The notes under the pieces were generated by a model. That model did not search any database. It saw nothing but the letters and a program-made list of their open reading frames with translations, and was not told where the DNA came from. A DNA stretch of 64,000 nt, taken from positions 62,001 to 126,000 of the forward strand of contig CACENW010000001.1 of assembly GCA_902560805.1 (NCBI GenBank), written 5' to 3'. The DNA comes from an uncultured Pelagibacteraceae bacterium. Lineage in GTDB: Bacteria > Pseudomonadota > Alphaproteobacteria > Pelagibacterales > Pelagibacteraceae. The position numbers and the translations under genes are program-made. Positions 1 to 9,301 of the stretch are shown here, piece by piece. The stretch's first letter is position 1. Each line of letters begins with the position of its first letter.

Positions 1-762
1 GCTGTCAAAATCTCTTATAACAGGTAATGTCGGTGAAAGATTTTCAATTGGTTCTGTAATTACATAAAAATGTTCAGCTGGATACAAAGGAATACTTACT
101 CCTATTTTTTGTCCTATTTGTCTAGACCACATACCTGTTGCAAGAACAACATATTCACATTCAATATTTTGTCCATTAACTCTGACACCACTAACTCTTC
201 CATTTTTAGTTAAAATCGTTTCAACAGGTGATTGCTCAAATATTTTTGCCCCACCCAATCTAGCACCTTTTGCCAACATATAGGTAACACCGCTTGGATC
301 GGCTGCACCATCACCTGGCATTAGCACTCCACCTTTTAAATCTTCTGTATACATAATTGGATAATTTTTCTTTATTTGATCTTTGTCCAAAATCTTAATA
401 TCCACATCATATAATTGTGCAGTAGTTGCTTGTCTTTGTAGCTCTTGCCATCTAGCATCTGTTTGAGCAATAGATAATGCTCCATTAATTCTTAAACCTG
501 CAGAATGATCAACTTCTTTTTCTAATTTTTTGTAAAGATCTAAAGTATATTTTCTAATTTTTGTAACTGCAGCTGTTGGTCCCAGCTGACTAACTAATCC
601 TGCTGCATGCCAAGTTGTACCTGACGTTAATTGATCTCTTTCTAAAAGAACAATATCTTTCCAACCAAATTTTGTTAAGTGATATGCAACAGAACAGCCG
701 ATTACACCACCACCTATTACCACTACTTTTGTTGACCCAGGAATATTTAAATAATTTGTCAT
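1..762 (-). CDS. FAD-dependent oxidoreductase, dimethylglycine/sarcosine dehydrogenase family, 5' part only
   Basis: The first 254 codons are inside the window; the rest of the gene lies before base 1. The ATG at 762 follows a good ribosome site (AGAGGTGA). The N-terminus has a Rossmann dinucleotide motif GGGVIG at residues 17-22, an acidic end of the second strand (E41), and the TWHAAGL segment at 50-56, whose His52 is the position that carries covalent FAD in dimethylglycine and sarcosine dehydrogenases. Family members demethylate N-methyl glycines, pass electrons to ETF, and usually continue into a GcvT-like folate domain, which cannot be seen here. A glycine betaine importer lies about 30 kb away, which fits a betaine-degradation role. 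The exact substrate cannot be set from this part. Confidence 0.88.
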   Translation of the reverse strand, partial: MTNYLNIPGSTKVVVIGGGVIGCSVAYHLTKFGWKDIVLLERDQLTSGTTWHAAGLVSQLGPTAAVTKIRKYTLDLYKKLEKEVDHSAGLRINGALSIAQTDARWQELQRQATTAQLYDVDIKILDKDQIKKNYPIMYTEDLKGGVLMPGDGAADPSGVTYMLAKGARLGGAKIFEQSPVETILTKNGRVSGVRVNGQNIECEYVVLATGMWSRQIGQKIGVSIPLYPAEHFYVITEPIENLSPTLPVIRDFDS

Positions 763-864
763 TTTGTTTCACCTCTAACATACTAGTTCATGTAAACAAT
801 TGTTAATAAACTACTAATCTGATTTTTATATTTTTTTCAAAAGAATTGATATAAATTACAACAA

Positions 865-1911
865 ATGAAAAAAGCTTTAATTACAGGTATCACTGGTCAA
901 GATGGATATTACCTAACAAAACTTTTGCTTAAAAAAGGTTATCAAGTTCACGGGATAAAAAGAAGAACATCTTTAATTAATACTCAAAGAATAGATGAGT
1001 TTTTTAATAATAAAAATTTACATGATAAAAATTTTATTCTTTATCATGGTGACATGACCGATAGTTCGAGTTTAATAGGTATTTTAAACAAAGTGAAACC
1101 AAATGAGATTTATAATCTTGCTGCACAAAGTCATGTTAAAGTTTCATTTGAAATTCCAGAGTATACCGCAAATTCAGATGCAATTGGAGTTTTAAGATTA
1201 TTAGAAGCGGTTAAATCTGCTAAATTAATTAAAAAAACAAAAATTTATCAAGCCTCAACATCAGAGCTTTATGGAAAAGCAATAGAAATGCCACAAAATG
1301 AAAAAACACCTTTTTATCCAAGAAGTCCTTATGGAGTAGCCAAACTTTATGCTTATTGGATTGTAGTAAATTATAGAGAGGCTTATAATTTTTTTGCATG
1401 TAATGGAATTCTATTTAACCATGAATCGCCTTTGAGAGGAGAAACATTTGTAACAAGAAAAATTACTATTGGATTATCGAAAGTTAAATTGGGTTTACAA
1501 AAAAATTTAATTTTAGGAAATTTAAATGCAAAAAGAGACTGGGGTCACGCTGCAGATTATGCCGAAGCTATGTGGAAAATGATGCAATTAAAAAAACCTG
1601 ATGATTTTGTTATCGCCACTGGAAAACAATACAGTGTAAGAGAATTTGTTAATATTGCTGCAAAAAACTTGGGTATAAATATTAAATGGGTTGGAAAAGG
1701 AATTAATGAAAAAGGAGTGGACAAAAAAACTGGCAAAATAATTATTAAAGTTGGTAAAAAATATTTTAGACCTACGGAGGTAGATTCACTTTTGGGAAAC
1801 CCAAATAAAGCAAAAAAAATACTTAAATGGAAACCCAAAATTACTTTCAATCAAATGGTAAAGGAAATGATTGAAAATGATTATAATGAACAAAAAAAAT
1901 TAATTTCTTAA
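865..1911 (+). CDS. gmd: GDP-mannose 4,6-dehydratase
   Basis: Cytoplasmic extended short-chain dehydrogenase that converts GDP-D-mannose to GDP-4-keto-6-deoxy-D-mannose. The 348-residue length is normal. It has the NADP-binding GITGQDG at residues 8-14, the HGD segment at 61-63, the active-site STSE at 131-134 and the catalytic Tyr156 and Lys160 in SPYGVAK. The next gene starts three bases after its stop and supplies the following enzyme, so the pair forms a GDP-L-fucose operon for surface polysaccharide. No glycosyltransferase genes are visible next to it. The identification is firm. Confidence 0.95.
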   Translation: MKKALITGITGQDGYYLTKLLLKKGYQVHGIKRRTSLINTQRIDEFFNNKNLHDKNFILYHGDMTDSSSLIGILNKVKPNEIYNLAAQSHVKVSFEIPEYTANSDAIGVLRLLEAVKSAKLIKKTKIYQASTSELYGKAIEMPQNEKTPFYPRSPYGVAKLYAYWIVVNYREAYNFFACNGILFNHESPLRGETFVTRKITIGLSKVKLGLQKNLILGNLNAKRDWGHAADYAEAMWKMMQLKKPDDFVIATGKQYSVREFVNIAAKNLGINIKWVGKGINEKGVDKKTGKIIIKVGKKYFRPTEVDSLLGNPNKAKKILKWKPKITFNQMVKEMIENDYNEQKKLIS

Positions 1912-1914
1912 ATA

Positions 1915-2844
1915 ATGAAAAAAATATTTATCGCAGGCCACAAAGGTATGGTTGGTTCTTCGATTTACAGAAATATTTCAAAAAAAAATAAAATTTATAT
2001 TGCTGACAAACAAGAATTGAATCTTTTAGATTTAGTAAAAACATATAATTTTTTTAAAAAACACAAATTTGATCATGTCTATATCTGTGCTGCAAAAGTA
2101 GGTGGTATATTAGCAAATTCAAAGTATCCTGCTGATTTTATTTATCAAAATTTACAAATTCAAAATAATTGCATTATCGCTTCATTCAGGACAAGAGTTA
2201 AAAAAATGCTTTTTTTAGGTTCCTCTTGCATTTATCCTAAAGAATCCAAAATCCCAATTAAAGAAAAATATCTACTAACTGGAAAATTAGAAAAAACTAA
2301 TGATGCTTATGCTATTGCTAAAATAGCTGGTATTAAAATGTGTCAAAGTTTTAATAAGCAATATAATACTGATTTTAGAGCTATAATGCCTACTAATCTT
2401 TATGGTCCAAATGATAATTACGATCCACTAAATAGCCATGTGTTGGCAGCACTAACTAAAAAAATATTAATTGCAAAAAAACAAAACAAAAAAACAGTTA
2501 CAATTTGGGGAAATGGAGAACCAAAAAGAGAATTTTTGCATGTTGATGATTTTGCTAAAGCTTCTCTAAAGATAATGAGTATATCCAAAAATAAATATAA
2601 AAAAATATGCGGGCAAGAAAACCATTTTTTAAATGTTGGTTATGGGAAAGAAATAAGTATTAAAGATTTAGCTTTGTTAATTGCTGATATCTCAAATTAC
2701 AAAGGCAAATTCGTGTATGATAAGTCAAAGCCAAATGGTACAATGAGGAAATTAGTAGACTCCTCTAAAATTTTTAAGTTAAATTGGAAGCCTAAAATTT
2801 CACTTAAATCAGGAATTAAACTAATAGTAAAAGAATTAATTTAA
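1915..2844 (+). CDS. fcl: GDP-L-fucose synthase
   Basis: Epimerase-reductase converting GDP-4-keto-6-deoxy-D-mannose to GDP-L-fucose. The 309-residue protein shows the GHKGMVG nucleotide loop at 8-14, the LGSSCIYP segment with Ser104 and Cys105 at 101-108, and Tyr132/Lys136 of the YxxxK motif. The NSHVL segment (His about 173) matches the second acid/base residue of the family. It is tightly coupled to gmd, three bases downstream. Its 3' end overlaps the end of the convergent alanine dehydrogenase gene by nine bases. Confidence 0.95.
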   Translation: MKKIFIAGHKGMVGSSIYRNISKKNKIYIADKQELNLLDLVKTYNFFKKHKFDHVYICAAKVGGILANSKYPADFIYQNLQIQNNCIIASFRTRVKKMLFLGSSCIYPKESKIPIKEKYLLTGKLEKTNDAYAIAKIAGIKMCQSFNKQYNTDFRAIMPTNLYGPNDNYDPLNSHVLAALTKKILIAKKQNKKTVTIWGNGEPKREFLHVDDFAKASLKIMSISKNKYKKICGQENHFLNVGYGKEISIKDLALLIADISNYKGKFVYDKSKPNGTMRKLVDSSKIFKLNWKPKISLKSGIKLIVKELI

Positions 2845-3954
2845 TATTGCCTTATTAGGATCTGTATATTCATGACCAAATATGTCAGCGACTGCTTTAT
2901 AAGTAACCATGCCTTTGTGTACATTTAATCCAGCTAAAAAGTTTTTATCTTCACTTAATGCTTTTTGATAACCATTGTTTGCTAATTTAACTAGATAAGG
3001 TAACGTTGCGTTGTTTAGAGCCAATGTAGACGTTCTTGGAACTCCACCTGGCATATTTGCTACACAATAATGAACAACGTCATCAACAATATAAGTTGGT
3101 TCTCCATGAGTAGTTGGTTTGCTTGTTTCAACACATCCACCTTGGTCAATTGCAACATCAACAATTACAGAACCTCTTTTCATACTTTTGATCATATCTT
3201 TGGTAACTAATTTTGGAGCTTCTGCACCTGGAATTAAAACTCCACCAACTAATAAGTCTGCATTAGAAACTAATTTTGGAAGATCAATTTTATTACTTTG
3301 TTCTGGAATAATTTTATCTCCAAACATTTCAACTAATTGATTTAATCTAGCTTCTGATTTATCAACTATATGAACTTTAGCTTGCATACCTGTTGCGATA
3401 ACTGCAGCGTTTTCTCCTACTACACCACCACCTAAAATTACTACAGTTCCTCCCGTAACTCCTGGAGCACCTCCTAATAAAAGACCTCTTCCACTTTGAT
3501 TTTTTTCTAGACAGTGTGCTCCTGCTTGTACCGACATTCTGCCAGCTACTGCACTCATTGGAGCTAACAATGGTAATCTTCCATTATTATCTGTTACAGT
3601 TTCATAAGCTATATTAACACTCTTTGATTTAATTAAACCATCAGTTAATTCTTTTGCTGCTGCTAGATGAAGATATGTATAGACGATTTGATTTTCTCTA
3701 ATCATTTCTACCTCAACTTTTTGAGGTTCTTTAACTTTAACAATTATATCTGCATCATTAAAAATATCAGCAGCTGTGCTTGCTATTTTTGCACCAGCAT
3801 TTGTATATTGATCATTCTCAAATCCAGCCTCAAAACCTCCATTGTTTTCAACAATAACTTCATGACCTTCAGAAACTAAAGTTTTTACACTTTCAGGTGT
3901 TAATCCTATTCTATTTTCTTGAGGTTTTATCTCCTTAGGTACGCCTATCTTCAC
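2836..3954 (-). CDS. ald: alanine dehydrogenase
   Basis: NAD-dependent oxidative deamination of L-alanine to pyruvate and ammonium. I chose the GTG at 3954, which gives the canonical N-terminus MKIGVPKEIK and lies seven bases after a GGAG; an upstream GTG at 3960 overlaps that site. The 372-residue protein keeps Lys75, His96 and Asp270 at the numbering known for Mycobacterium tuberculosis AlaDH, and the NAD loop GGGVVG at 175-180. It lies directly downstream of the aminotransferase gene on the same strand. In known taurine pathways this enzyme regenerates pyruvate from the alanine made by taurine:pyruvate aminotransferase, and the same use is likely here. Confidence 0.95.
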   Translation of the reverse strand: MKIGVPKEIKPQENRIGLTPESVKTLVSEGHEVIVENNGGFEAGFENDQYTNAGAKIASTAADIFNDADIIVKVKEPQKVEVEMIRENQIVYTYLHLAAAKELTDGLIKSKSVNIAYETVTDNNGRLPLLAPMSAVAGRMSVQAGAHCLEKNQSGRGLLLGGAPGVTGGTVVILGGGVVGENAAVIATGMQAKVHIVDKSEARLNQLVEMFGDKIIPEQSNKIDLPKLVSNADLLVGGVLIPGAEAPKLVTKDMIKSMKRGSVIVDVAIDQGGCVETSKPTTHGEPTYIVDDVVHYCVANMPGGVPRTSTLALNNATLPYLVKLANNGYQKALSEDKNFLAGLNVHKGMVTYKAVADIFGHEYTDPNKAILN

Positions 3955-3984
3955 AAGCACTCTCCATGTCTTTAAATAAACTAA

Positions 3985-5331
3985 CTAGTTCTTTTGGTTT
4001 TTTTGATAGTTTGTAATACCTGTTCTTAGTTTATCAATAATCTCATCAATATGTTTTTCTTCACATATAAACTGAGGAGCAATAATTAAACAATCACCAG
4101 TTGCTTTAAAGTTAACACCTGCTTCATAACAGGCTTTAAAACATTCAAGACCAGCTTTACCTGGTTTGGTATTCATTTTCATATCAATACCACCCATCAT
4201 TCCATAACCCCTTATATTCTCAACAGATTCTAAGTCTTGAAGTGAAAATAATCCTTTTTGGAAATAAGGCGCTAAATTTTTTGCTCTGTTAAAGATATCT
4301 TCTTTTTCAAAAATATCTTGAACTGCTAAACCTGCTGCTACTGCAACTGGTATTCCTGAATAAGTGTAGCCATGAAACAATTCAACCGATCCCATTGGAG
4401 AAGCATCCATAACTGCATCATAAATTTCATCTTTACACGCAACTACACCCATAGGAACAACTCCGTTAGTTGTTGCTTTAGCCATAGTCATTAAATCTGG
4501 AGTAACACCAAACTCATGACTTGCAAAAGAAGAACCAGTTCTTCCCCAACCGGTAATTACTTCATCAAAAATTAAAAGTATTCCATGCTTGTCACAAATT
4601 TCTCTTAATCTTTGTAAATATCCTTTTGGAGGAACCAAAGTTCCTGTAGAGCCAGCAATAGGCTCAACTATACAAGCTGCAATATTTTCTGGTCCAAAGT
4701 TACTTGCAATTCTCTCTAGATCGTCTGCAAGATCTCCACCTGTTTCAGGCTGACCACTTACAAATTTATGTTCTGGTAAATGTGTGTGTCTCATGTGTTG
4801 AACACCTGGCATTAAAATACTTGCAAATGTTTTAACATTATTAATCATTCCACCAACTGAAACGCATCCGATATTCATTCCGTGATAACCTCTTTCACGT
4901 CCTACAAATCTAAATCTATGAGCATTTCCTTTTGCTCTGTGATAAGCAATAGCAATCTTAATTGCAGTCTCAACAGCAGTTGATCCACAAATAGTAAAAA
5001 ACATTTTATTTAAATCACCTGGAGTGTGTTTTGAAATTTTTGTAGCTAATTCAAATGAACCACCAAAACCTTGTTGGAATGGTTGAGCATAATCTAAAGT
5101 TTCAAGTTGTTTTGTAACTGCTTCTGTAATTTCTCTTCTTCCATGTCCTAATGGATTGCAAAACAATCCTGAGCTCGCATCAATTTGAGTTTTTCCATGG
5201 TGAGTTTTTAAATAAACTCCTTTTGCTTCAGTAATTAATCTTGGGTTTGCTTTAAAATCTTTATTCGATGTAAACGGCATCCAATGTTCATTTAATGAAT
5301 TTGGAACTGAAGTTCTTGTTTCTGAGCTCAT
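3985..5331 (-). CDS. class III omega-amino acid:pyruvate aminotransferase, probable taurine:pyruvate aminotransferase
   Basis: PLP-dependent fold type I aminotransferase of 448 residues, strongly like omega-amino acid:pyruvate transaminase. Visible landmarks are NEHWMPF near residues 14-20, the cofactor-stacking GYHG at 148-151, the IFDEVITGWGRTG stretch with Asp256, and Lys285 in the MAKATTNG segment as the Schiff-base lysine. It is divergent from a TauABC-like importer and followed 30 bp later by alanine dehydrogenase. That trio is the known Tpa/Ald route by which taurine is deaminated to sulfoacetaldehyde. Beta-alanine or hypotaurine remain possible amino donors, since this family is broad. 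Confidence 0.82.
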   Translation of the reverse strand: MSSETRTSVPNSLNEHWMPFTSNKDFKANPRLITEAKGVYLKTHHGKTQIDASSGLFCNPLGHGRREITEAVTKQLETLDYAQPFQQGFGGSFELATKISKHTPGDLNKMFFTICGSTAVETAIKIAIAYHRAKGNAHRFRFVGRERGYHGMNIGCVSVGGMINNVKTFASILMPGVQHMRHTHLPEHKFVSGQPETGGDLADDLERIASNFGPENIAACIVEPIAGSTGTLVPPKGYLQRLREICDKHGILLIFDEVITGWGRTGSSFASHEFGVTPDLMTMAKATTNGVVPMGVVACKDEIYDAVMDASPMGSVELFHGYTYSGIPVAVAAGLAVQDIFEKEDIFNRAKNLAPYFQKGLFSLQDLESVENIRGYGMMGGIDMKMNTKPGKAGLECFKACYEAGVNFKATGDCLIIAPQFICEEKHIDEIIDKLRTGITNYQKNQKN

Positions 5332-5534
5332 ATAATTTTTATTTCTTTTAATTGACAGTTATAAATATTTCCAACTATTAGACTAAATGAATTAGTTTGC
5401 TAGAAATATTTTGACCACCCAAAATGATGCGTCATAAATATACAACTTACGATTGAACATATCTTTTTGTTTTACAACCGTTCGAAATTGAATTTAAATG
5501 GAGCTAATTTAATTAAATTAACATAGGGGAATAA
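5332..5534. promoter_or_regulatory. divergent control region between aminotransferase and TauA-like genes
   Basis: This 203-bp gap must hold the promoters for both the aminotransferase-ald operon (minus strand) and the tau-like operon (plus strand). It contains a small dyad ATGATGCGTCAT at 5424-5435, a plausible operator half-site pair. The plus-strand gene has the ribosome site AGGGGAA just before its ATG at 5535. I see no riboswitch-like fold and no regulator gene adjacent. The assignment of the dyad as an operator is inference only. Confidence 0.35.
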
Positions 5535-6476
5535 ATGAAAAAAATACTAAGTTTTATTCTAGGATCTATATTTGCTCTAAATCTTTCAATTTCAGTTGCA
5601 AACTCTGCAGCTAATGAAGTTAGGGTTGCATACTTTCTAGAATGGCCAAGTCCAAATCTAGAGGACATGCAGAAGAAAAATTTTGCAAAAGCTCTTGGTG
5701 TACCAGTTAAGTGGACAAACTTCACAAACGGTGGAGCTATGACTGATGCAATGTTAGCAGGAGATATTGATATTTCTTACTCACAAGGTTTAGTACCTTT
5801 CATCAACGCTGTAAAGTCTAATGCGCCAATCAAATTAGTTGATATCGCTATGGAATACGGAATGGGTGGAACTACTTGTGTTACATCTAACGCATCTGGA
5901 ATTACAAAAGCTAACGCTACTGAATTAGAAGGTAAAAAAGTTGCTGTTCCATTAGGAACAATGGCTGAATACGTTTTTGATGAAAGTATGAAAGTTGTTG
6001 GTGCTGACAGAGGTAAAATGGATATCATTCAAATGGACCCTGAAGAAGGTGCTGCTGCATTAGTAAGTGGTGATGTTGTAATGGCGTGTTTATTTGGTGG
6101 TAACTCTATTAAAGCAGCAACTGCAGTTGGTTCAAGATTATTGACTGTAGATGAAGCAAGAGCTGCTGGTATCTTAGGTATAGATATCACATCTGTTACA
6201 GATAAATTCATGAAAGAAAATCCAGGTATGTTAAGAACTTTCATCGAAGTAACTCACGAAGCAAACGACAGATACAGAGCAGGTAAATCTGATATGAATG
6301 CTATGTCAAAAGCTTCTGAAATGAAAGTTGCAGATATGAAAGAAACTTTAAGTGGATTTAAATTCTTAACTCCAGAAGAAACTAAATCATCTATGGAGAG
6401 CGGAAACTTAGATGCGTTCTTAAAGGGAATGGGAACTCCATCTGGTAACGTCGATACAAGTTTCTTACCTTTATAA
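5535..6476 (+). CDS. ABC transporter periplasmic binding protein, TauA/SsuA-like
   Basis: Periplasmic solute receptor of 313 residues with a signal peptide (MKK, hydrophobic core, likely cleavage after NSAA near residue 26). The mature part begins with VRVAYF-type strand and contains the GGAMTDAMLAGDIDI segment, typical of the NMT1/TauA fold where the Asp and Gly line the ligand cleft, and a KKVAVPLGTMAEY segment. It is the first gene of a tau-like operon and is divergent from a taurine-type aminotransferase, so taurine or a close amino-sulfonate is the most likely ligand. A strong hairpin follows the stop codon and would favour high receptor levels. Ligand identity is inferred from neighbours. 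Confidence 0.85.
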   Translation: MKKILSFILGSIFALNLSISVANSAANEVRVAYFLEWPSPNLEDMQKKNFAKALGVPVKWTNFTNGGAMTDAMLAGDIDISYSQGLVPFINAVKSNAPIKLVDIAMEYGMGGTTCVTSNASGITKANATELEGKKVAVPLGTMAEYVFDESMKVVGADRGKMDIIQMDPEEGAAALVSGDVVMACLFGGNSIKAATAVGSRLLTVDEARAAGILGIDITSVTDKFMKENPGMLRTFIEVTHEANDRYRAGKSDMNAMSKASEMKVADMKETLSGFKFLTPEETKSSMESGNLDAFLKGMGTPSGNVDTSFLPL

Positions 6477-6497
6477 TTTTAAAGGTTAAAACTTTTT

Positions 6498-6538
6498 AAA
6501 TAGGCACTGATTTAAATAATTAGTGCCTATTTTTTTTA
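6498..6538 (+). terminator. hairpin plus U-tract after the TauA-like gene
   Basis: An 11-bp perfect inverted repeat, AAATAGGCACT at 6498-6508 and AGTGCCTATTT at 6522-6532, is followed directly by a run of T. A G-U pair and two A-T pairs can extend it and shrink the loop to about five bases. It has the form of an intrinsic terminator but sits inside an operon, 25-30 bp before the ATPase gene, so it probably acts as a partial terminator or 3' stabiliser that keeps receptor mRNA above that of the membrane parts. Confidence 0.75.
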
Positions 6539-6562
6539 AAAAATTTTTAATATAAGGGCGCT

Positions 6563-7360
6563 ATGAGTGATCTTGTTTCTCAAAATTTAAATATGATTTT
6601 TAAAACTCCAAAAGGAGAAACAGTTCATGCATTAAAAGATGTTAGTTTTACCCTAAAAAAAGGTGAGCTACTTACTGTTCTAGGTCCTTCTGGTTGTGGG
6701 AAAACAACTTTACTTAATATTACTGCAGGGTTTTTAAGACCAACTTCAGGAAAAATAACATTAAATGATAATGAAATAGATGGACCTGGTGTTGAAAGAG
6801 GGATGGTATTTCAACAAGGTGCTTTATTTGAATGGTTAACAGTTTCTGAAAACGTGAACTTTGGTCTTCGTATGAAAAAAGAAGATCCAGAAGTAACAGC
6901 AAAAAAAGTTGAGGAATGGCTTGATATAGTTGGATTAAAAGGGTTTGGTAACACTCCAACTTATCAATTATCTGGCGGTATGCAGCAAAGAGTTGCTCTT
7001 GCAAGATGCCTTATCAATGATCCTGATTTGATTTTAATGGATGAACCATTAGGTGCATTGGATGCATTAACAAGAGAAAAGATGCAGTCATTAGTTTTAA
7101 AAATTTGGAAAGAAACTGGAAAAACAATTATCTTAATTACTCACTCAGTTGAAGAAGCTCTATTGCTTGGTGAAAGATTATATGTAATGGCACCAAGACC
7201 TGGAAGAATACATAAAGAATACAATCTTCCATTTGCTGAAATGGGTCTTACTCAAGATTTAAGAGAAATTAAAAAAAATAAAGAATTTTCATCAACTAGA
7301 GAAGAAATTTTATCCATGATCTGGAATATGGAAGAAGAGATAATGGGGAAAGATAATTAA
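6563..7360 (+). CDS. ABC transporter ATP-binding protein, TauB/SsuB-like
   Basis: Cytoplasmic ATPase subunit of 265 residues. It shows Walker A GPSGCGKT at 41-48, a Q-loop Gln near 85, the signature LSGGM at 136-140 with QQR following, Walker B LILMDEP at 156-162, and the switch His in the LITHS segment near 190. The protein matches the nitrate/sulfonate/taurine importer ATPase family in length and in its 'MAPRPGRI' end region. Its last base is the first base of the permease start codon (7360), giving translational coupling. The start ATG is preceded by AAGGGCG. Confidence 0.92.
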   Translation: MSDLVSQNLNMIFKTPKGETVHALKDVSFTLKKGELLTVLGPSGCGKTTLLNITAGFLRPTSGKITLNDNEIDGPGVERGMVFQQGALFEWLTVSENVNFGLRMKKEDPEVTAKKVEEWLDIVGLKGFGNTPTYQLSGGMQQRVALARCLINDPDLILMDEPLGALDALTREKMQSLVLKIWKETGKTIILITHSVEEALLLGERLYVMAPRPGRIHKEYNLPFAEMGLTQDLREIKKNKEFSSTREEILSMIWNMEEEIMGKDN

Positions 7361-9285
7361 TGTTAACCCAATTTGTAACAATACTAATTATCGTTTCAGT
7401 TGTTGGATGTATTCTTTATGGAAGAAGATTAATCAGAACTGAAAAAGTAGATGCTGTATTTGGTAACCCAGAAAGAGCTAAAGGTGGAACGCATTGGGTA
7501 ATCGTTGGTAGTAGTGCAATCCTGATGCTGTGGCTTTATTATTCATGGGATATTGCAAAAGGTTTTTATCCAAAATCAGCGAATGAATTATGCCAGGTTG
7601 CTAAAATTAATGAGTCTTTATTAGGTCTAAAATATCAGTTCCCTATTGAGGAAAGAGAATTCAAAAGCACATCAATTATTAAAATTGAAAATAAAAATCT
7701 TACAAAAATTACAAACGAAATAAAAGCATCTCCAGATCTAAATGATCAACAAAAAACAATCCTTGTAAGTTATACTGATAGAACTTCTAAATTAATTCCA
7801 TTTTTAACAAGTGAAGAGTTAATGGAAATGGATACCAAAATTAAACTTCAAGAAATAACAGAAGAAATAAAACTTCTAAGTTCAAATTTCCAAAAGAAAG
7901 ATTATCCATTTGAGACAGATGCTCAAAAAATTGAAAGACAAAAACTTATTGATGAACAAGGTGGCTGGGGAATTACCACAATAGACTCTGGAACAGGTAC
8001 AATTGAAAATACTATTGAAATACCAACTGCACCACAAACTATCAAAGGCTTAAAATTTCATGCAGCTGCAGCAGAACTAAAAAAAATTGACGACAAATTT
8101 TTCAAATTAAAAAACCATAACCCACAATTCAAAAGCTCAATCAAACAACTTAAAGATGATATTAAAGCTTACAGAAAAGGTTTAGATGACAGTGAGGAAA
8201 TAGCATCTGACTATGCAAAAAATATTGTTAAAATTGCAAGAAGAATAGAGTTTGCGAGCATCTACCCTCCTAATGCATTAAATGAAATGAAAGCAGCAAT
8301 CATGGAATTTGATGAGTTACAAAATAAAGAACAAGGTGGATTAAGATTAGTTGATATTCTTCTATTTCCAGCAGGAACAATTGTAGCAAGTGGACCAACA
8401 TGTTCTGAACAAGGCTCAGGTAGATGGCTACCTAAACCATCAGATACATTTAATAAGTTTGTATTAATGTCCAAACCAAGTGTTGGATACAAAAATATTC
8501 CTCTTTTATGGATCGAAATGGTTGATGTAAGTAAAATGATAGGCTTCATTTTACCAGATTGGATAGCAGATATGTTGCCTGGTGAATATCCAGTGCATAC
8601 AAAAGATGGAATTGTAAAAGAAAACTTTAAAAGTAACGTTTTAAAAATTGTTACTGGTGACTTTAAATTATTTAAAGTTCCTGTTCCATATGGGCACATA
8701 TGGGACTCATTCTTAAGGGTATTTTTAGGTTTAGTATTTGGAATTCTTATTGGGGTGCCATTAGGATTATTTATGGGTCTAAATCGATTTGCTAAAGGAT
8801 TCTTTGATCCGTTAATCGAATTATACAGACCTGTTCCACCATTAGCTTGGGCGCCATTGATTATTTCAGTTCTTGGAATAGATAATACAGGTAAAATATT
8901 TTTATTATTCATGGTCTCACTTTCAATTATGATTATTTCTGCAAGAGCTGGTGCATCAGGAACACAGCTTTCAAAAATACATGCTGCACATTCATTAGGA
9001 GCTACTAAAAAACAAATTTTAAGATATGTGATTTTCCCTAATTCACTTCCTGAAATTCTTACAGGAATTAGAGTTGCTGTAGGTATGTGCTGGGGAACAC
9101 TTGTTGCTGCAGAATTTCTAGCAGGTACAACTGGTATTGGTTTTGTTGAAAATGTTGCAAAAAAATACTTTCAGTATGAAGTTATTTGGATAACAATTTT
9201 CATAATGGGTATGTTGGGTCTTTTATTTGACATATCTTTGAGAAAAATAATAGATAAGACTATTCCTTGGAGAGGCAAAGGTTAA
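7360..9285 (+). CDS. ABC transporter permease, TauC-like, with a very long N-terminal extension
   Basis: The last ~195 residues (about 445-635) are a normal BPD_transp_1 permease: several membrane helices, a conserved PVPPLAW segment near 491-497, and the EAA-type loop HAAHSLGATKKQIL at 541-554. Usual TauC/SsuC proteins are about 250-280 residues, while this one is 641. The added part has two predicted membrane helices (about 3-20 and 45-62) and a ~370-residue soluble, charged, partly coiled-coil segment (about 65-440) with a single cysteine pair (C78, C348). The frame is continuous across the whole length and overlaps tauB by one base, so this is a real fusion and not a misread start. The function of the extension is unknown. 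Confidence 0.88.
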   Translation: MLTQFVTILIIVSVVGCILYGRRLIRTEKVDAVFGNPERAKGGTHWVIVGSSAILMLWLYYSWDIAKGFYPKSANELCQVAKINESLLGLKYQFPIEEREFKSTSIIKIENKNLTKITNEIKASPDLNDQQKTILVSYTDRTSKLIPFLTSEELMEMDTKIKLQEITEEIKLLSSNFQKKDYPFETDAQKIERQKLIDEQGGWGITTIDSGTGTIENTIEIPTAPQTIKGLKFHAAAAELKKIDDKFFKLKNHNPQFKSSIKQLKDDIKAYRKGLDDSEEIASDYAKNIVKIARRIEFASIYPPNALNEMKAAIMEFDELQNKEQGGLRLVDILLFPAGTIVASGPTCSEQGSGRWLPKPSDTFNKFVLMSKPSVGYKNIPLLWIEMVDVSKMIGFILPDWIADMLPGEYPVHTKDGIVKENFKSNVLKIVTGDFKLFKVPVPYGHIWDSFLRVFLGLVFGILIGVPLGLFMGLNRFAKGFFDPLIELYRPVPPLAWAPLIISVLGIDNTGKIFLLFMVSLSIMIISARAGASGTQLSKIHAAHSLGATKKQILRYVIFPNSLPEILTGIRVAVGMCWGTLVAAEFLAGTTGIGFVENVAKKYFQYEVIWITIFIMGMLGLLFDISLRKIIDKTIPWRGKG

Positions 9286-9301
9286 GCAAACTTTTAAAGA
9301 G

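Noticed and set aside
8262-8912. Long open frame of about 216 codons on the minus strand inside the tauC-like gene
   Set aside because: It lies fully antisense to a well-supported permease, has low-complexity Asn/Ile/Pro-rich translation and no ribosome site or family match. It is a by-product of AT-rich codon use.
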